A DNA stretch of 64,000 nucleotides from Halomonas aestuarii (GTDB taxonomy: Bacteria > Pseudomonadota > Gammaproteobacteria > Pseudomonadales > Halomonadaceae), in assembly GCF_001886615.1 (NCBI RefSeq), contig NZ_CP018139.1, forward strand, positions 3,100,001 to 3,164,000. Direction: 5' to 3'. The position numbers were made by a program, and so were the translations under genes. The notes beneath the pieces are model-generated. The model saw only the letters and a program-made list of their open reading frames with translations, did not search any database and was not told where the DNA came from. The number at the start of each line of letters is the position of its first letter. Position 1 is the first letter of the stretch. Positions 19,098 through 27,317 of this stretch are shown piece after piece.

Positions 19098-20177
19098 ATG
19101 CGCAGACAGTGGTGGGTGGTGACGGCCGTGGCGGCGGTGGGGCTATGGTTCCTGATCAGTATCGAACCGGTGCTGATGCCGTTCTTCGTCAGCATGATCC
19201 TGGCCTACCTGGGCGATCCCCTGGCCGACCGGCTGGAGGCCCAGGGGCTCTCCCGGCGGCTGGCGGTCTCGCTGGTGTTCCTGCTGCTGACTCTGGTCAT
19301 CGTGCTCACCCTGCTGGTGGTGGTGCCCATCCTCGGTCGGCAGCTGGGCCAGCTGATCGAGTCGCTGCCGACGGTGCTCACCTGGGTGCAGCAGACGGTG
19401 GTGCCGCGCATCCAGTCGTTGACCGGGCTGGACCTCTCCACCGACATCGACCAGATGCGCAAGGCCTTCGTCGACAACTGGAAGGAGACGGGCACCTTCG
19501 CCGCCAGCCTGCTGGCCCAGGTGTCGCGCTCCGGCCTGGCGGTGGCGGCCTGGGTCGCCAACCTGGCGCTGATCCCGGTGGTCACCTTCTACTTGCTGCT
19601 CGACTGGGACATCCTGGTCGCCAAGGTGCGCGGCTCGCTGCCGCGGAACTGGGAGCCTGCCGCGGTGCGACTGGCCGGTGAGTGCGACGAGGTGCTCTCC
19701 GCCTTCCTGCGCGGCCAGCTGATCGTCATGCTCTGCCTGGGGGTGATCTATGCGGTGGGGCTGACCCTGCTCGGCGTGCGGTTCGGCCTGCTCATCGGCA
19801 TGCTCGCGGGCCTGGCCAGCATCGTGCCCTATCTCGGGGTGATCGTGGGCATTTCCGTGGCCGGCGTGGTGGCCTTCTTCCAGTTCGGCGACTGGCTGAT
19901 CCTGCTTGGCGTCGCGACCGTCTTCGGATTCGGCCAGCTGGTCGAGAGCGTGGTACTGCAGCCCAAGCTCCTGGGCGACAAGATCGGCCTGCACCCGGTG
20001 GCCGTGATCTTCGCGGTGCTGGCGGGGGGGCAGCTGTTCGGCTTCACCGGCGTGCTGCTGGCGCTGCCCGTGGCCGCCATGGTGATGGTGGTGTTGCGTT
20101 ATCTCCACGAGCACTATAAAAACAGCACGCTGTATGACGCCGGACGCCAACGCACCCACGACGAGGAGTCGCCATGA
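19098..20177 (+). CDS. AI-2E family transporter / PerM-like permease
   Basis: This is a 359-residue polytopic membrane protein of the AI-2E exporter (UPF0118/PerM) superfamily. Hydrophobic N-terminal helices are followed by a soluble middle region and the conserved PYLGVIVGISVAGVVAFFQFG segment. Its substrate is unknown, since family members include Na+/H+ antiporters and AI-2 exporters, the former being plausible in a halophile. It overlaps hda by ATGA, and purMN-permease-hda is a common gammaproteobacterial arrangement. Confidence 0.85.
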   Translation: MRRQWWVVTAVAAVGLWFLISIEPVLMPFFVSMILAYLGDPLADRLEAQGLSRRLAVSLVFLLLTLVIVLTLLVVVPILGRQLGQLIESLPTVLTWVQQTVVPRIQSLTGLDLSTDIDQMRKAFVDNWKETGTFAASLLAQVSRSGLAVAAWVANLALIPVVTFYLLLDWDILVAKVRGSLPRNWEPAAVRLAGECDEVLSAFLRGQLIVMLCLGVIYAVGLTLLGVRFGLLIGMLAGLASIVPYLGVIVGISVAGVVAFFQFGDWLILLGVATVFGFGQLVESVVLQPKLLGDKIGLHPVAVIFAVLAGGQLFGFTGVLLALPVAAMVMVVLRYLHEHYKNSTLYDAGRQRTHDEESP

Positions 20178-20875
20178 GTCGAGCACCCGCGCAGTTGCCG
20201 CTGGGCGTGGGCCTGCGCGACGACGCCACCTTCGCCAACTTCCATCCCGGGCCCAACGCGACCCTGGTCGACCGGCTCGTGCACCAGCTCGACGACGACG
20301 GCGAGCCCTTCCTCTATGTGTGGGGCGCGTCCGGCACCGGCCGCAGCCACCTGCTGCAGGCCGCCTGCCATGCGGCCTCCGACCGCGATGGCCGGGCGCT
20401 CTACCTGCCCCTGGCGGAGCTCGGCCACTTTCCGCCGCTGATGCTCGAGGAGGTCGAACGCCTGGACCTGGTGGCGATCGATGACCTCGACCGGGTCGTC
20501 GGGCGCAAGCGCTGGGAGGAGGCGCTGTTCCATGCCTACAACCGCCTGCGCGACGCCGGCAAGCGCCTGGTGATCGCCGCCGAGGCGCCGCCGCGGCAGC
20601 TGCCGGTGAAGCTGCCGGACCTGGCCTCGCGCCTCACCTGGGGCATGACCTTCCACCTGCAGGGGCTCGACGATGGCGGGCGCCTGGCCGCGTTGCAGCT
20701 GCGGGCCCGGGGGCGCGGCATGCAGCTGCCCGACGAGGTGGCCCGCTATATCCTCCATCGCGGGCCGCGACGCCTGGATGCGCTCTTCGCGACCCTGGAG
20801 ACCCTGGATCGCGCCTCGCTGTCCGCCCAGCGCAAGCTGACCATTCCCTTCGTCAAGCAGGCGCTGGGCTGGTAG
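20174..20875 (+). CDS. hda: DnaA regulatory inactivator Hda
   Basis: Hda is a DnaA-like AAA+ protein that, with the loaded beta clamp, stimulates ATP hydrolysis by DnaA and prevents re-initiation. It has 233 residues. The early clamp-binding motif is QLPLGVGL (residues 7-14), Walker A is GASGTGRSHLLQA near residue 50, and the sensor and arginine-finger regions follow (PRRLDALFATLETLDRASL). It is coupled to the upstream permease gene by an ATGA overlap. Confidence 0.92.
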   Translation: MSRAPAQLPLGVGLRDDATFANFHPGPNATLVDRLVHQLDDDGEPFLYVWGASGTGRSHLLQAACHAASDRDGRALYLPLAELGHFPPLMLEEVERLDLVAIDDLDRVVGRKRWEEALFHAYNRLRDAGKRLVIAAEAPPRQLPVKLPDLASRLTWGMTFHLQGLDDGGRLAALQLRARGRGMQLPDEVARYILHRGPRRLDALFATLETLDRASLSAQRKLTIPFVKQALGW

Positions 20876-20890
20876 GCCCATCCCCTGCGA

Positions 20891-21436
20891 TCAACGACTG
20901 AGCTCGATGCGGCGGGACTGGCCCCTGCCCAGGCTGACCTGGCGCAGGATCACCCGCGTCTCGCCGCTGGCGGGGTCCCGCGCGCTGCTCGAGACATAGA
21001 ACTCGCCGGCCGGCAGGCCATCGAGGCGGAAGTCGCCGTTGGCATCGGTGCGGGTGGTGTGGGTGTATGCCCGTGCCCGGGGATCAGCGTGTTCCACGGC
21101 GCGGCCCGCGAGGGCCTGTTCCGCCGCCTCTGCGGAGTAGGTGGTCACCGGTGCCGCCGAAACGGGGCGGTTCGCCACCGGGCGCCCCCCCAGGGTCAGT
21201 CGACCGCTGATCGTGGCGTTGCCGCGCTTCTCCAGGGCGGCATACTCCTCGGCGGGGAAGGCCACCCGGCGGGCGACGCGCCCGGTGGTGGAGGGGCGCT
21301 GGGCCGCGTCGGGAGCCGGCATGCCACGCTCGATCACCTCGACGCGCTCGCTCTGCCCGGCCGGATAGCGCGGCTCGATGATCTGGCACCCGGCCAGTGA
21401 GAGCCCCAGCAGGGCGAGAAGGGTCCAGCGTGTCAT
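20891..21436 (-). CDS. Putative lipoprotein with carboxypeptidase-regulatory-like domain
   Basis: This is a 181-residue predicted lipoprotein. The start at 21436 has GGGAGAG upstream. The signal peptide MTRWTLLALLGLSLAGC ends in a proper lipobox with Cys at 17. The second half (TISGRLTLGGRPVANRPVSA ... TRTDANGDFRLDGLPAGEFYV) reads as a carboxypeptidase-regulatory or SdrB-like beta-sandwich domain that usually mediates binding rather than catalysis. It is convergent with hda. Function is unknown. Confidence 0.7.
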   Translation of the reverse strand: MTRWTLLALLGLSLAGCQIIEPRYPAGQSERVEVIERGMPAPDAAQRPSTTGRVARRVAFPAEEYAALEKRGNATISGRLTLGGRPVANRPVSAAPVTTYSAEAAEQALAGRAVEHADPRARAYTHTTRTDANGDFRLDGLPAGEFYVSSSARDPASGETRVILRQVSLGRGQSRRIELSR

Positions 21437-21488
21437 GATCACTCTCCCGGAAGGATGGATGAGGGCTCGTGACCGGGGAGCATAACGC

Positions 21489-21519
21489 AAAAGGGCCGCC
21501 GATCATCGATCGGCGGCCC
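21489..21519 (-). terminator. Terminator of the phasin gene
   Basis: A 12-bp perfect stem GGGCCGCCGATC/GATCGGCGGCCC with a 3-base loop is followed on the minus strand by TTTTGCG. It lies between the phasin and lipoprotein genes, both on the minus strand. Confidence 0.9.
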
Positions 21520-21574
21520 CTCACTGACCAGGAGGCTGGTCAACCCGGCGTCGGCAGGGCCGACGCGGTCAGGC

Positions 21575-21940
21575 TTACTTGGCGGCCTTGGTGGCCTCGG
21601 TCGCCTGCTTGACGTTCTCTTCGGTCAGCTTCTGGCTCTGCTGGACGAAGTCCTGCTGCAGGGACACGACCTTCTCGGCGTCGCCCTTCAGGCGCTCGGT
21701 CAGGTCCTTGGCGACCTTCTGCTGGCCTTCCATGTAGCTCTTCAGGCCTTCGGCATCCTTGACGTTCATCAGGCTGCGCAGCTGGGCCAGGCCGGTGTCG
21801 GTGTAGGCCTTGCCGGCGTCGAGCTGGGCGTTGACCAGCTTCTCGGTGTAGTCCACGGACAGGGCAGCGTAGGCGCGGGCCGGGCCGAAGAACATGGATT
21901 CGAACTGTTCGGTGAACTGCTTGGTGTCGAAGTTTTGCAT
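21575..21940 (-). CDS. phaP: Phasin family protein (polyhydroxyalkanoate granule protein)
   Basis: This is a 121-residue amphipathic, mostly helical protein of the phasin_2 family that coats PHA granules. ATG 21940 follows GGGAGGG. MQNFDTKQFTEQFESMFFGP and the LVNAQLDAGKAYTDTGLAQL helix are typical, and the tail EENVKQATEATKAAK is Ala/Lys rich. PHA storage is common in Halomonas. The gene has its own promoter, operator-like dyad and terminator, so it is monocistronic. Confidence 0.85.
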   Translation of the reverse strand: MQNFDTKQFTEQFESMFFGPARAYAALSVDYTEKLVNAQLDAGKAYTDTGLAQLRSLMNVKDAEGLKSYMEGQQKVAKDLTERLKGDAEKVVSLQQDFVQQSQKLTEENVKQATEATKAAK

Positions 21941-22011
21941 CGTGATTCCCTCCCAGGGATTTCGGATCATTTCGAAGGCCGTGGCGGGTTGCCGATGCCT
22001 TCTCCGTCTCT

Positions 22012-22051
22012 GTTGCAATGCACAATAGCAGAGAGGTTTGTGCAGTGCAAC
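22012..22051 (-). promoter_or_regulatory. Phasin promoter with TGCA-rich operator-like dyad
   Basis: Two 14-bp arms, GTTGCAATGCACAA and TTGTGCAGTGCAAC, are complementary at 13 of 14 positions and are separated by 12 bp. On the minus strand they overlap a -35 TTGCAC and a -10 TATTGT with 17-bp spacing. TGC/GCA-rich sites are reported targets of PhaR-type repressors of phasin genes. The assignment to PhaR is inference. Confidence 0.55.
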
Positions 22052-22190
22052 ATGCAGGAAGAAGAAAGTTGCATCGCCGCTGTCGGCCCGGGGTGAGAAT
22101 CCCGGCCGAGACACCGGCGGCCTTGCACCGTATCGACTTCGCCACCATGTTGAAGGGAGCACAGGGAACCCGACAGAGGAGGAGCCGGAC

Positions 22191-23570
22191 ATGAGTGACC
22201 ATCGCATCGAGCGGGACAGCATGGGCGAACTGGAGGTGCCGAGGGAGGCCCTCTATGGCGCCCAGACCCAGCGGGCCGTCAACAATTTCCCGGTTTCCGG
22301 CCAGCCCATGCCGACGCCCTTCATCCATGCCATTGCGCGCATCAAGCTGGCGGCGGCCCGGGTCAACCGCGAGCTGGGCCTGCTGGATGACGACCGTTCC
22401 CGGGAGATCGTCGCCGCCGCCGAGGCGGTGCTCGCCGGGCACCTCGACGACCAGTTCCCGGTGGACGTCTTCCAGACCGGCTCCGGCACCTCGAGCAACA
22501 TGAACGTCAACGAGGTGATCGCCCGGCGCGCCAGCCGCGACGGCGTGGACGTCGGGGCCAACGACCACGTCAACATGGGGCAGTCGAGCAACGACGTCAT
22601 CCCGACCGCGATCCACCTCTCGGCGGCACTGGCGGTGACCGGCGAGCTGCGCCCGGCCCTGGAGCACCTGCGCGCGACCATCGACAGCCGGGCCGCCGAG
22701 CTCGACGACGTGGTCAAGACCGGCCGCACCCACCTGATGGATGCCATGCCGCTGCGCATGAGCCAGGAGCTGGGGGGCTGGTCGAGCCAGGTGGGACAGG
22801 CCATCGAGCGGCTCGACAGTGCCCTGGTCAGGCTCTGCCGCCTCGCCCAGGGCGGCACGGCGGTGGGCACCGGTATCAACGCCCATCCGGAATTCGCCGC
22901 CCGCATGGCCCGCGACTTGAGCGAGCAGACGGGGCTGTCGTTCTCGCCCAACGACAGCTTCTTCGCGAGCCTCGCCTCCCAGGACGCCGCGGTGGAGCTG
23001 TCGGGGCAGCTCAAGGGACTGGCCTGCGTGATCATGAAGATCGCCAACGACCTGCGCTGGATGAACTCCGGCCCGCTGGCCGGCCTCGGCGAGATCGAGC
23101 TCGAGGCCCTGCAGCCCGGCAGCTCGATCATGCCGGGCAAGGTCAACCCGGTGATTCCCGAGTCCGCCGCCCAGGCGGCCGCCCAGGTGATCGGGCTGGA
23201 CACTGCGGTGACGGTGGCCGGCCAGAGCGGCAACTTCCAGCTCAACGTCATGCTGCCGCTGGTGGCCAGCAACCTGCTCACGTCGATCACCCTGATGACC
23301 AATACCAGCCGGCTGCTTGCCGATCGGGCCATCGCCACCTTCAAGGTGCGTCACGACCACCTCGAGGGTCCCCTGGCGCGCAACCCCATCCTGGTCACCG
23401 CGCTGAACTCGGTGATCGGCTACGACGCGGCGGCGGCCATCGCCAAGCAGGCCTACCAGGCGGGGCGGCCGATCATCGAGGTGGCCGAGGAGCAGACCGA
23501 CCTCTCCCGCGGGGAGCTCGAGCGCCTGCTCGACCCCGATGCCCTGACGCGAGGCGGCGTGCCGGAGTAG
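22191..23570 (+). CDS. fumC: Class II fumarate hydratase FumC
   Basis: This is the iron-independent fumarase of the TCA cycle (fumarate to malate), 459 residues. ATG 22191 follows AGGAGGAG. The superfamily signature GSSIMPGKVNPVIPE is near residue 315, with TGSGTSSNMNVNEV, MGQSSNDVIPTAIH and GRTHLMDAMPLRM carrying further active-site residues. It is divergent from the phasin gene and alone in its transcript. Confidence 0.95.
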   Translation: MSDHRIERDSMGELEVPREALYGAQTQRAVNNFPVSGQPMPTPFIHAIARIKLAAARVNRELGLLDDDRSREIVAAAEAVLAGHLDDQFPVDVFQTGSGTSSNMNVNEVIARRASRDGVDVGANDHVNMGQSSNDVIPTAIHLSAALAVTGELRPALEHLRATIDSRAAELDDVVKTGRTHLMDAMPLRMSQELGGWSSQVGQAIERLDSALVRLCRLAQGGTAVGTGINAHPEFAARMARDLSEQTGLSFSPNDSFFASLASQDAAVELSGQLKGLACVIMKIANDLRWMNSGPLAGLGEIELEALQPGSSIMPGKVNPVIPESAAQAAAQVIGLDTAVTVAGQSGNFQLNVMLPLVASNLLTSITLMTNTSRLLADRAIATFKVRHDHLEGPLARNPILVTALNSVIGYDAAAAIAKQAYQAGRPIIEVAEEQTDLSRGELERLLDPDALTRGGVPE

Positions 23571-23627
23571 GGCGCACGCCGCGCCAGGTGCGGGCGCACT
23601 GCCTGTCGATACTTCCCTTGAAAGCAG

Positions 23628-23660
23628 CACACCCCCGGACCTCGCGGTCGCGGGGGTGTG
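23628..23660. terminator. Hairpin between convergent fumC and phnE
   Basis: CACACCCCCG pairs with CGGGGGTGTG around a 13-base loop, between the 3' ends of fumC and the phosphonate-type permease gene. No strong U-tract is seen on either side, so termination efficiency is uncertain. Confidence 0.55.
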
Positions 23661-23703
23661 TCGAGGGTGGACCGGCCGCCACCGGCCCGGGTCATCGAGA
23701 CGG

Positions 23704-24513
23704 CTAGAGCACCTTGCGGCGCAGCAGGCCGGTCACGGCCTCGCCGACCAGCACCAGCGCGATGATGGCGATCAGGATGGTCGCCACGGTAGGCCAGGCG
23801 AAGGTGTCGATGGAGCCCTGCAGGATCACCCCGATGCCGCCGGCGCCCACCAGCCCCAGCACCGTGGACTCGCGGATGTTGATGTCCCAGCGCAGGATGA
23901 CGATGGCGAAGAACGCCGGCATCACCTGGGGCACCACGGCGTAGGCGATCACCTTGGCCTTGGAGGCCCCGGTGGCCTCCATGGCCTCCACCGGGCGACG
24001 GTCGATCTCCTCGATGGCCTCGCCCATCAGCTTGCCGATGAAGCCCACCGAGCGGAACATGATGGCCAGTATCCCCGCCAGCACGCCGGGGCCGAAGATC
24101 GCCACGAACAGCAGCGCCCAGATGATGGTGTTCACCGAGCGGCTGGAGACCAGGATGAAGCGCCCCAGCCACAGGCAGGCGCGGTTGGGCGTGGTGTTCT
24201 GGGCGGCGATGTAGGAGACCGGCAGCGCGATGAAGATGGTCAGCATCGTCGCCAGGGTGGCGATGTGCACCGTCTCGATCATCGCATCGACGATCTCGCC
24301 GAGCCGGGTCGGGTCCGGCGGCCACATGCGCGCGCCGAGGCTCGAGATCTGGTTGGGCGCGTCCCACACCCAGGGCCAGAAGATGTCGATGTCGCTGACG
24401 GCCCAGACCACCACCATCAGGGTCAGCAGCATCACGCCGAAGCGGATCAGCTGCTGTTTGGGGTTGTGCCGTCGCCAGACGCGATCGGCCAAGAGGTCGG
24501 CGTCGTCTACCAT
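23704..24513 (-). CDS. phnE: Phosphonate-type ABC transporter permease PhnE (distal copy)
   Basis: This is an inner-membrane permease of the phosphonate/phosphite family, 269 residues, and the last gene of the phnDCEE unit. The EAA-type loop EAMEATGASKAKVIAYAVVPQ is near residue 175, with GLVGAGGIGVILQGSI near residue 220. It overlaps the preceding phnE by 7 bases. It differs markedly from its neighbour, so the pair likely forms a heterodimeric channel. The true substrate (phosphonate, phosphite or another oxyanion) cannot be read from sequence. Confidence 0.9.
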   Translation of the reverse strand: MVDDADLLADRVWRRHNPKQQLIRFGVMLLTLMVVVWAVSDIDIFWPWVWDAPNQISSLGARMWPPDPTRLGEIVDAMIETVHIATLATMLTIFIALPVSYIAAQNTTPNRACLWLGRFILVSSRSVNTIIWALLFVAIFGPGVLAGILAIMFRSVGFIGKLMGEAIEEIDRRPVEAMEATGASKAKVIAYAVVPQVMPAFFAIVILRWDINIRESTVLGLVGAGGIGVILQGSIDTFAWPTVATILIAIIALVLVGEAVTGLLRRKVL

Positions 24514-25322
24514 ATCTTCTTCCTTACCCAGCCGCTGACGCCTTCACTGGCCAGGATCACCGCGATGATCACCAGCAGGATGGCGAAGGCGAAGTCATAG
24601 TCGTAGCGCCCGAAGGCGTTCATCAGGGTGCTGCCGATGCCGCCGGCGCCGACGATGCCGACCACCGCGGAGGCTCGCAGGTTGCTGTCGAGCTGATACA
24701 TGGAGAGCCCCACCTGGCGGGGCAGGATCTGCGGGAAGACGGCGTAGAAGAGCGTCGCCAGGTAGCCGGCCCCGGTGGAGCGCATGGCCTCCACCTGGCC
24801 CCAGTCGATCTCCTCGATCTCCTCGGCGAGCAGCTTGCCGACGAAGCCGATGGAGTAGAGGGTCAGCGTCAGGATGCCCGCCAGGGGACCGAAGCCCACC
24901 GCGGCGACGAACAGGATGGCGACGATCACCGGGTGGAAGCTGCGCGAGACGATGATCACCGCGCGGCCCAGCAGGTAGATCGGCAGCGGCGCGACGTTGC
25001 GGGCCGCCATCACCGCGAAGGGCACCGACAGCAGCACGCCGAGCAGGGTCGCCAGGATGGCGATCTGCAGGCTCTCGGTGAAGCCGGTGAGCAGCAGGTC
25101 GAAGCGCGACAGGGTCGGCGGGAAGCCGCCGCCGAAGATGCGTGCCGCCCGCGGTAGCCCCTCGCTGATGCGCTCCCAGTTGAAGGGCAGGCTGCCGAAG
25201 GCCCACACCAGATAGGCCGCCAGCACCACCAGCAGGCCGTAGCGCAGCAGCGGGTTGGCGATGAAGGGGGGCTTGCGCCAGGTGCGCGGGGCGGCGCGCT
25301 CCTCGTGGTCAGGGCTGGCCAT
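24507..25322 (-). CDS. phnE: Phosphonate-type ABC transporter permease PhnE (proximal copy)
   Basis: This is the second permease of the same transporter, 271 residues. The EAA loop EAMRSTGAGYLATLFYAVFPQ and GIVGAGGIGSTLMNAFGRYD are present. It overlaps phnC upstream (14 bases) and the other phnE downstream, indicating tight translational coupling. The N-terminus is hydrophilic (about 20 residues) before the first helix. Confidence 0.9.
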   Translation of the reverse strand: MASPDHEERAAPRTWRKPPFIANPLLRYGLLVVLAAYLVWAFGSLPFNWERISEGLPRAARIFGGGFPPTLSRFDLLLTGFTESLQIAILATLLGVLLSVPFAVMAARNVAPLPIYLLGRAVIIVSRSFHPVIVAILFVAAVGFGPLAGILTLTLYSIGFVGKLLAEEIEEIDWGQVEAMRSTGAGYLATLFYAVFPQILPRQVGLSMYQLDSNLRASAVVGIVGAGGIGSTLMNAFGRYDYDFAFAILLVIIAVILASEGVSGWVRKKIW

Positions 25323-26103
25323 CGCTTACCTCCTCGGCCGCTGGGGCCGGCTCGTCCTCCGGCGCCTCGATGCCGCCGTAGATGGCGTCCAGGGCCTCCT
25401 TGTCGAAGTCCGAGGGGGCGCCATCGAAGATCATGGTGCCGTGGCGCAGCCCGACGATGCGGTCGGTATAGGTCCTCGCCTGGGCGACGTTGTGGATGTT
25501 GATCAGCACCGGCAGCGACAGCTCACTGGCCAGGCTCTGCAGCAGCACCATGATCTGCTCGGAGGTGCGCGGGTCCAGGGAGGCCGTGGGCTCGTCGGCG
25601 AGCAGCACCTCGGGCTCCTGCATCAGCGCCCGCACCACGCCGACGCGCTGGCGCTCGCCGCCGGAGAGCTCGTCGGCGCGCTTGTTGGCGTAGTGGGCGA
25701 TGCCCACGCGCTCCATCAGCACGAAGGCGCGCTCGATGTCCGAGGCCGGATAGCGGCGGGTGATGGCCTGGAACAGGTTGACGTAGCCGAGCCGTCCGGC
25801 CAGCACGTTCTCCATCACGGTGAGGCGGTCGATCAGGTTGAAGCCCTGGAAGACCATGCCGATCTTTCGCCGGGCGCGGCGCAGCTCGGCATGACGCAGG
25901 GTGACCAGTTCGGTGCCGTTGAGCTTGATCGAGCCCGAGGTGGGTTCCACCAGCCGGTTGATGCAGCGCAGCATGGTGCTCTTGCCGGCGCCGGAGGCGC
26001 CGACGATGGCGACGACGCTGTTGCCTTCCACCGTCAGGTCGAGCCCCTTGAGCACCGGCTCGTCGCGACCGTAGCGCTTGATCAGGTTGGATATCTCTAG
26101 CAT
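25309..26103 (-). CDS. phnC: Phosphonate-type ABC transporter ATP-binding protein PhnC
   Basis: This is a cytoplasmic ATPase, 264 residues from ATG 26103, beginning MLEISNLIKRYG. Walker A is GASGAGKSTMLRCINRL near residue 33, signature LSGGERQRVGVVRALM near residue 145, and Walker B is VLLADEPTASLDP. The C-terminal tail (APEDEPAPAAEEVSDGQP) is an acidic extension. A strong hairpin separates it from phnD, which would allow excess production of the binding protein. Confidence 0.94.
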   Translation of the reverse strand: MLEISNLIKRYGRDEPVLKGLDLTVEGNSVVAIVGASGAGKSTMLRCINRLVEPTSGSIKLNGTELVTLRHAELRRARRKIGMVFQGFNLIDRLTVMENVLAGRLGYVNLFQAITRRYPASDIERAFVLMERVGIAHYANKRADELSGGERQRVGVVRALMQEPEVLLADEPTASLDPRTSEQIMVLLQSLASELSLPVLINIHNVAQARTYTDRIVGLRHGTMIFDGAPSDFDKEALDAIYGGIEAPEDEPAPAAEEVSDGQP

Positions 26104-26138
26104 CGGGGGTCCCGTCGTGAAAAGGTCGCCCAGACGAC

Positions 26139-26167
26139 GGCGCCGGCCTTCCGGGAAGGCCGGCGCC
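26139..26167 (-). terminator. Intercistronic hairpin between phnD and phnC
   Basis: A perfect 12-bp stem (GGCGCCGGCCTT/AAGGCCGGCGCC) with a 5-base loop lies directly after the phnD stop. There is no U-run, so it probably stabilises phnD mRNA or attenuates rather than fully terminates. Confidence 0.7.
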
Positions 26168-26182
26168 GCTGTCTCGCGAGGG

Positions 26183-27187
26183 TTACTGGAGGTTGTCGGG
26201 AGTGTACTCGACCCCGTTGGCATTCTGGATGGTGCGGATGACCTTCCAGTTGTCCTTGTAGTTGATGGGAACGAACTTCTCGACCCCCTCGAACTCCTCG
26301 CCCAGCTCGGTGCCCTCGAACTCGAAGCTGAAGAAGGCCTCCTCGATCTTGTCGACCAGGTCCGGATGCAGGTTGTAGGCGTAGTTGTAGGAGGTCGTCG
26401 GGAAGCTGTCGGACTCGTAGATGATCTTCACGTCCTCCGGGTCATAGAGGCCGCGGGCGGCCATGCGCTCGACCACCTCCGAGGCCACCGGGGCGGCGTC
26501 GTAGTCCTGGGCCACCACGCCGAGCATCGACTGGTCGTGGCTGCCGGAGTAGACCACCTCGTAGTCCTCGCCGGGGACGATGCCCATCTCCGGGAAGAGG
26601 GCGCGCGGGGCCTGGTTGCCGGAGTTGGAGGTCGGCGAGGTGTGGGCGACCCGCTTGCCCTTGAGGTCCTCCATCTCGTCGATGCCGGAATCGACGTGGG
26701 TGTAGAGCTGGAGGGTATAGCCGAAGCGTCCGTCGTCCGAGCCCATCAGCGCGAAGGGGACCGCGCCGGCCAGGTTGACGGCGAAGGGCGTCGGGCCGGT
26801 GGAGAAGCCGGCGATGTGCAGGCGGCCGCTGCGCATGGCCTCGACCTGGGCCGAGTTGGACTGGACGGCGAAGAAGCGCACGTCGCGGCCGGTGACCTCC
26901 TCGAGGTGATCGATGAAGGGTTGCCAGATATCGGAGTAGATGGCCGGATCCTCGACCGGGGTGTAGGCGAAGATCAGGGTGTCGGGGTTGAGCCATTCGC
27001 TCTCATCGGTCGGACGGTCGGCGACCATGTCGCCGTTCTCGTCGCAGTAGATGGCAGCCAGGGCGCCGCGTTCGCAGTCCTCCTGGGCCAGCGCCGGGCT
27101 GGCCGCCAGCATGGCCAGTGGCAGCAGCGAGGAAAGGGCGAAGGGGGCGAGCGGGAACCTGGATGAGCGGGCGGTAGGGTGGATCAT
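26183..27187 (-). CDS. phnD: Phosphonate-type substrate-binding protein PhnD
   Basis: This is a periplasmic binding protein, 334 residues from ATG 27187 (TGAGGCACGCC upstream). The signal peptide ends at ASPALAQ near residue 34. The PhnD/SsuA-like fold is indicated by LIFAYTPVEDPAIYSDIWQP, SGRLHIAGFSTGPTPFAV, VAHTSPTSNSGNQAPRALF and the C-terminal half AAPVASEVVERM. It is the first gene of the phnDCEE unit. No C-P lyase, phosphonatase or phosphite dehydrogenase gene is visible nearby. Confidence 0.92.
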   Translation of the reverse strand: MIHPTARSSRFPLAPFALSSLLPLAMLAASPALAQEDCERGALAAIYCDENGDMVADRPTDESEWLNPDTLIFAYTPVEDPAIYSDIWQPFIDHLEEVTGRDVRFFAVQSNSAQVEAMRSGRLHIAGFSTGPTPFAVNLAGAVPFALMGSDDGRFGYTLQLYTHVDSGIDEMEDLKGKRVAHTSPTSNSGNQAPRALFPEMGIVPGEDYEVVYSGSHDQSMLGVVAQDYDAAPVASEVVERMAARGLYDPEDVKIIYESDSFPTTSYNYAYNLHPDLVDKIEEAFFSFEFEGTELGEEFEGVEKFVPINYKDNWKVIRTIQNANGVEYTPDNLQ

Positions 27188-27299
27188 GGCGTGCCTCATG
27201 ATTATTGTTGTGGAGTATCCGTTGTGGTGCATTTTCGGATATCGACATGGCGTGTGGTCGATGATTGATTCCGAAGAACTCCTCTCCAATCTAGAGTTT

Positions 27300-27317
27300 G
27301 TGACAAAACCATGTCAA
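27300..27317 (-). promoter_or_regulatory. Pho-box-like direct repeat upstream of phnD
   Basis: On the minus strand TTGACATGGTTTTGTCAC matches 12 of 18 positions of the PhoB box, including both TGNCA direct-repeat cores at 11-bp spacing. It lies about 115 bp upstream of phnD and overlaps the start codon of the divergent phosphatase gene. Phosphate control of phnDCEE is an inference. Confidence 0.45.
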
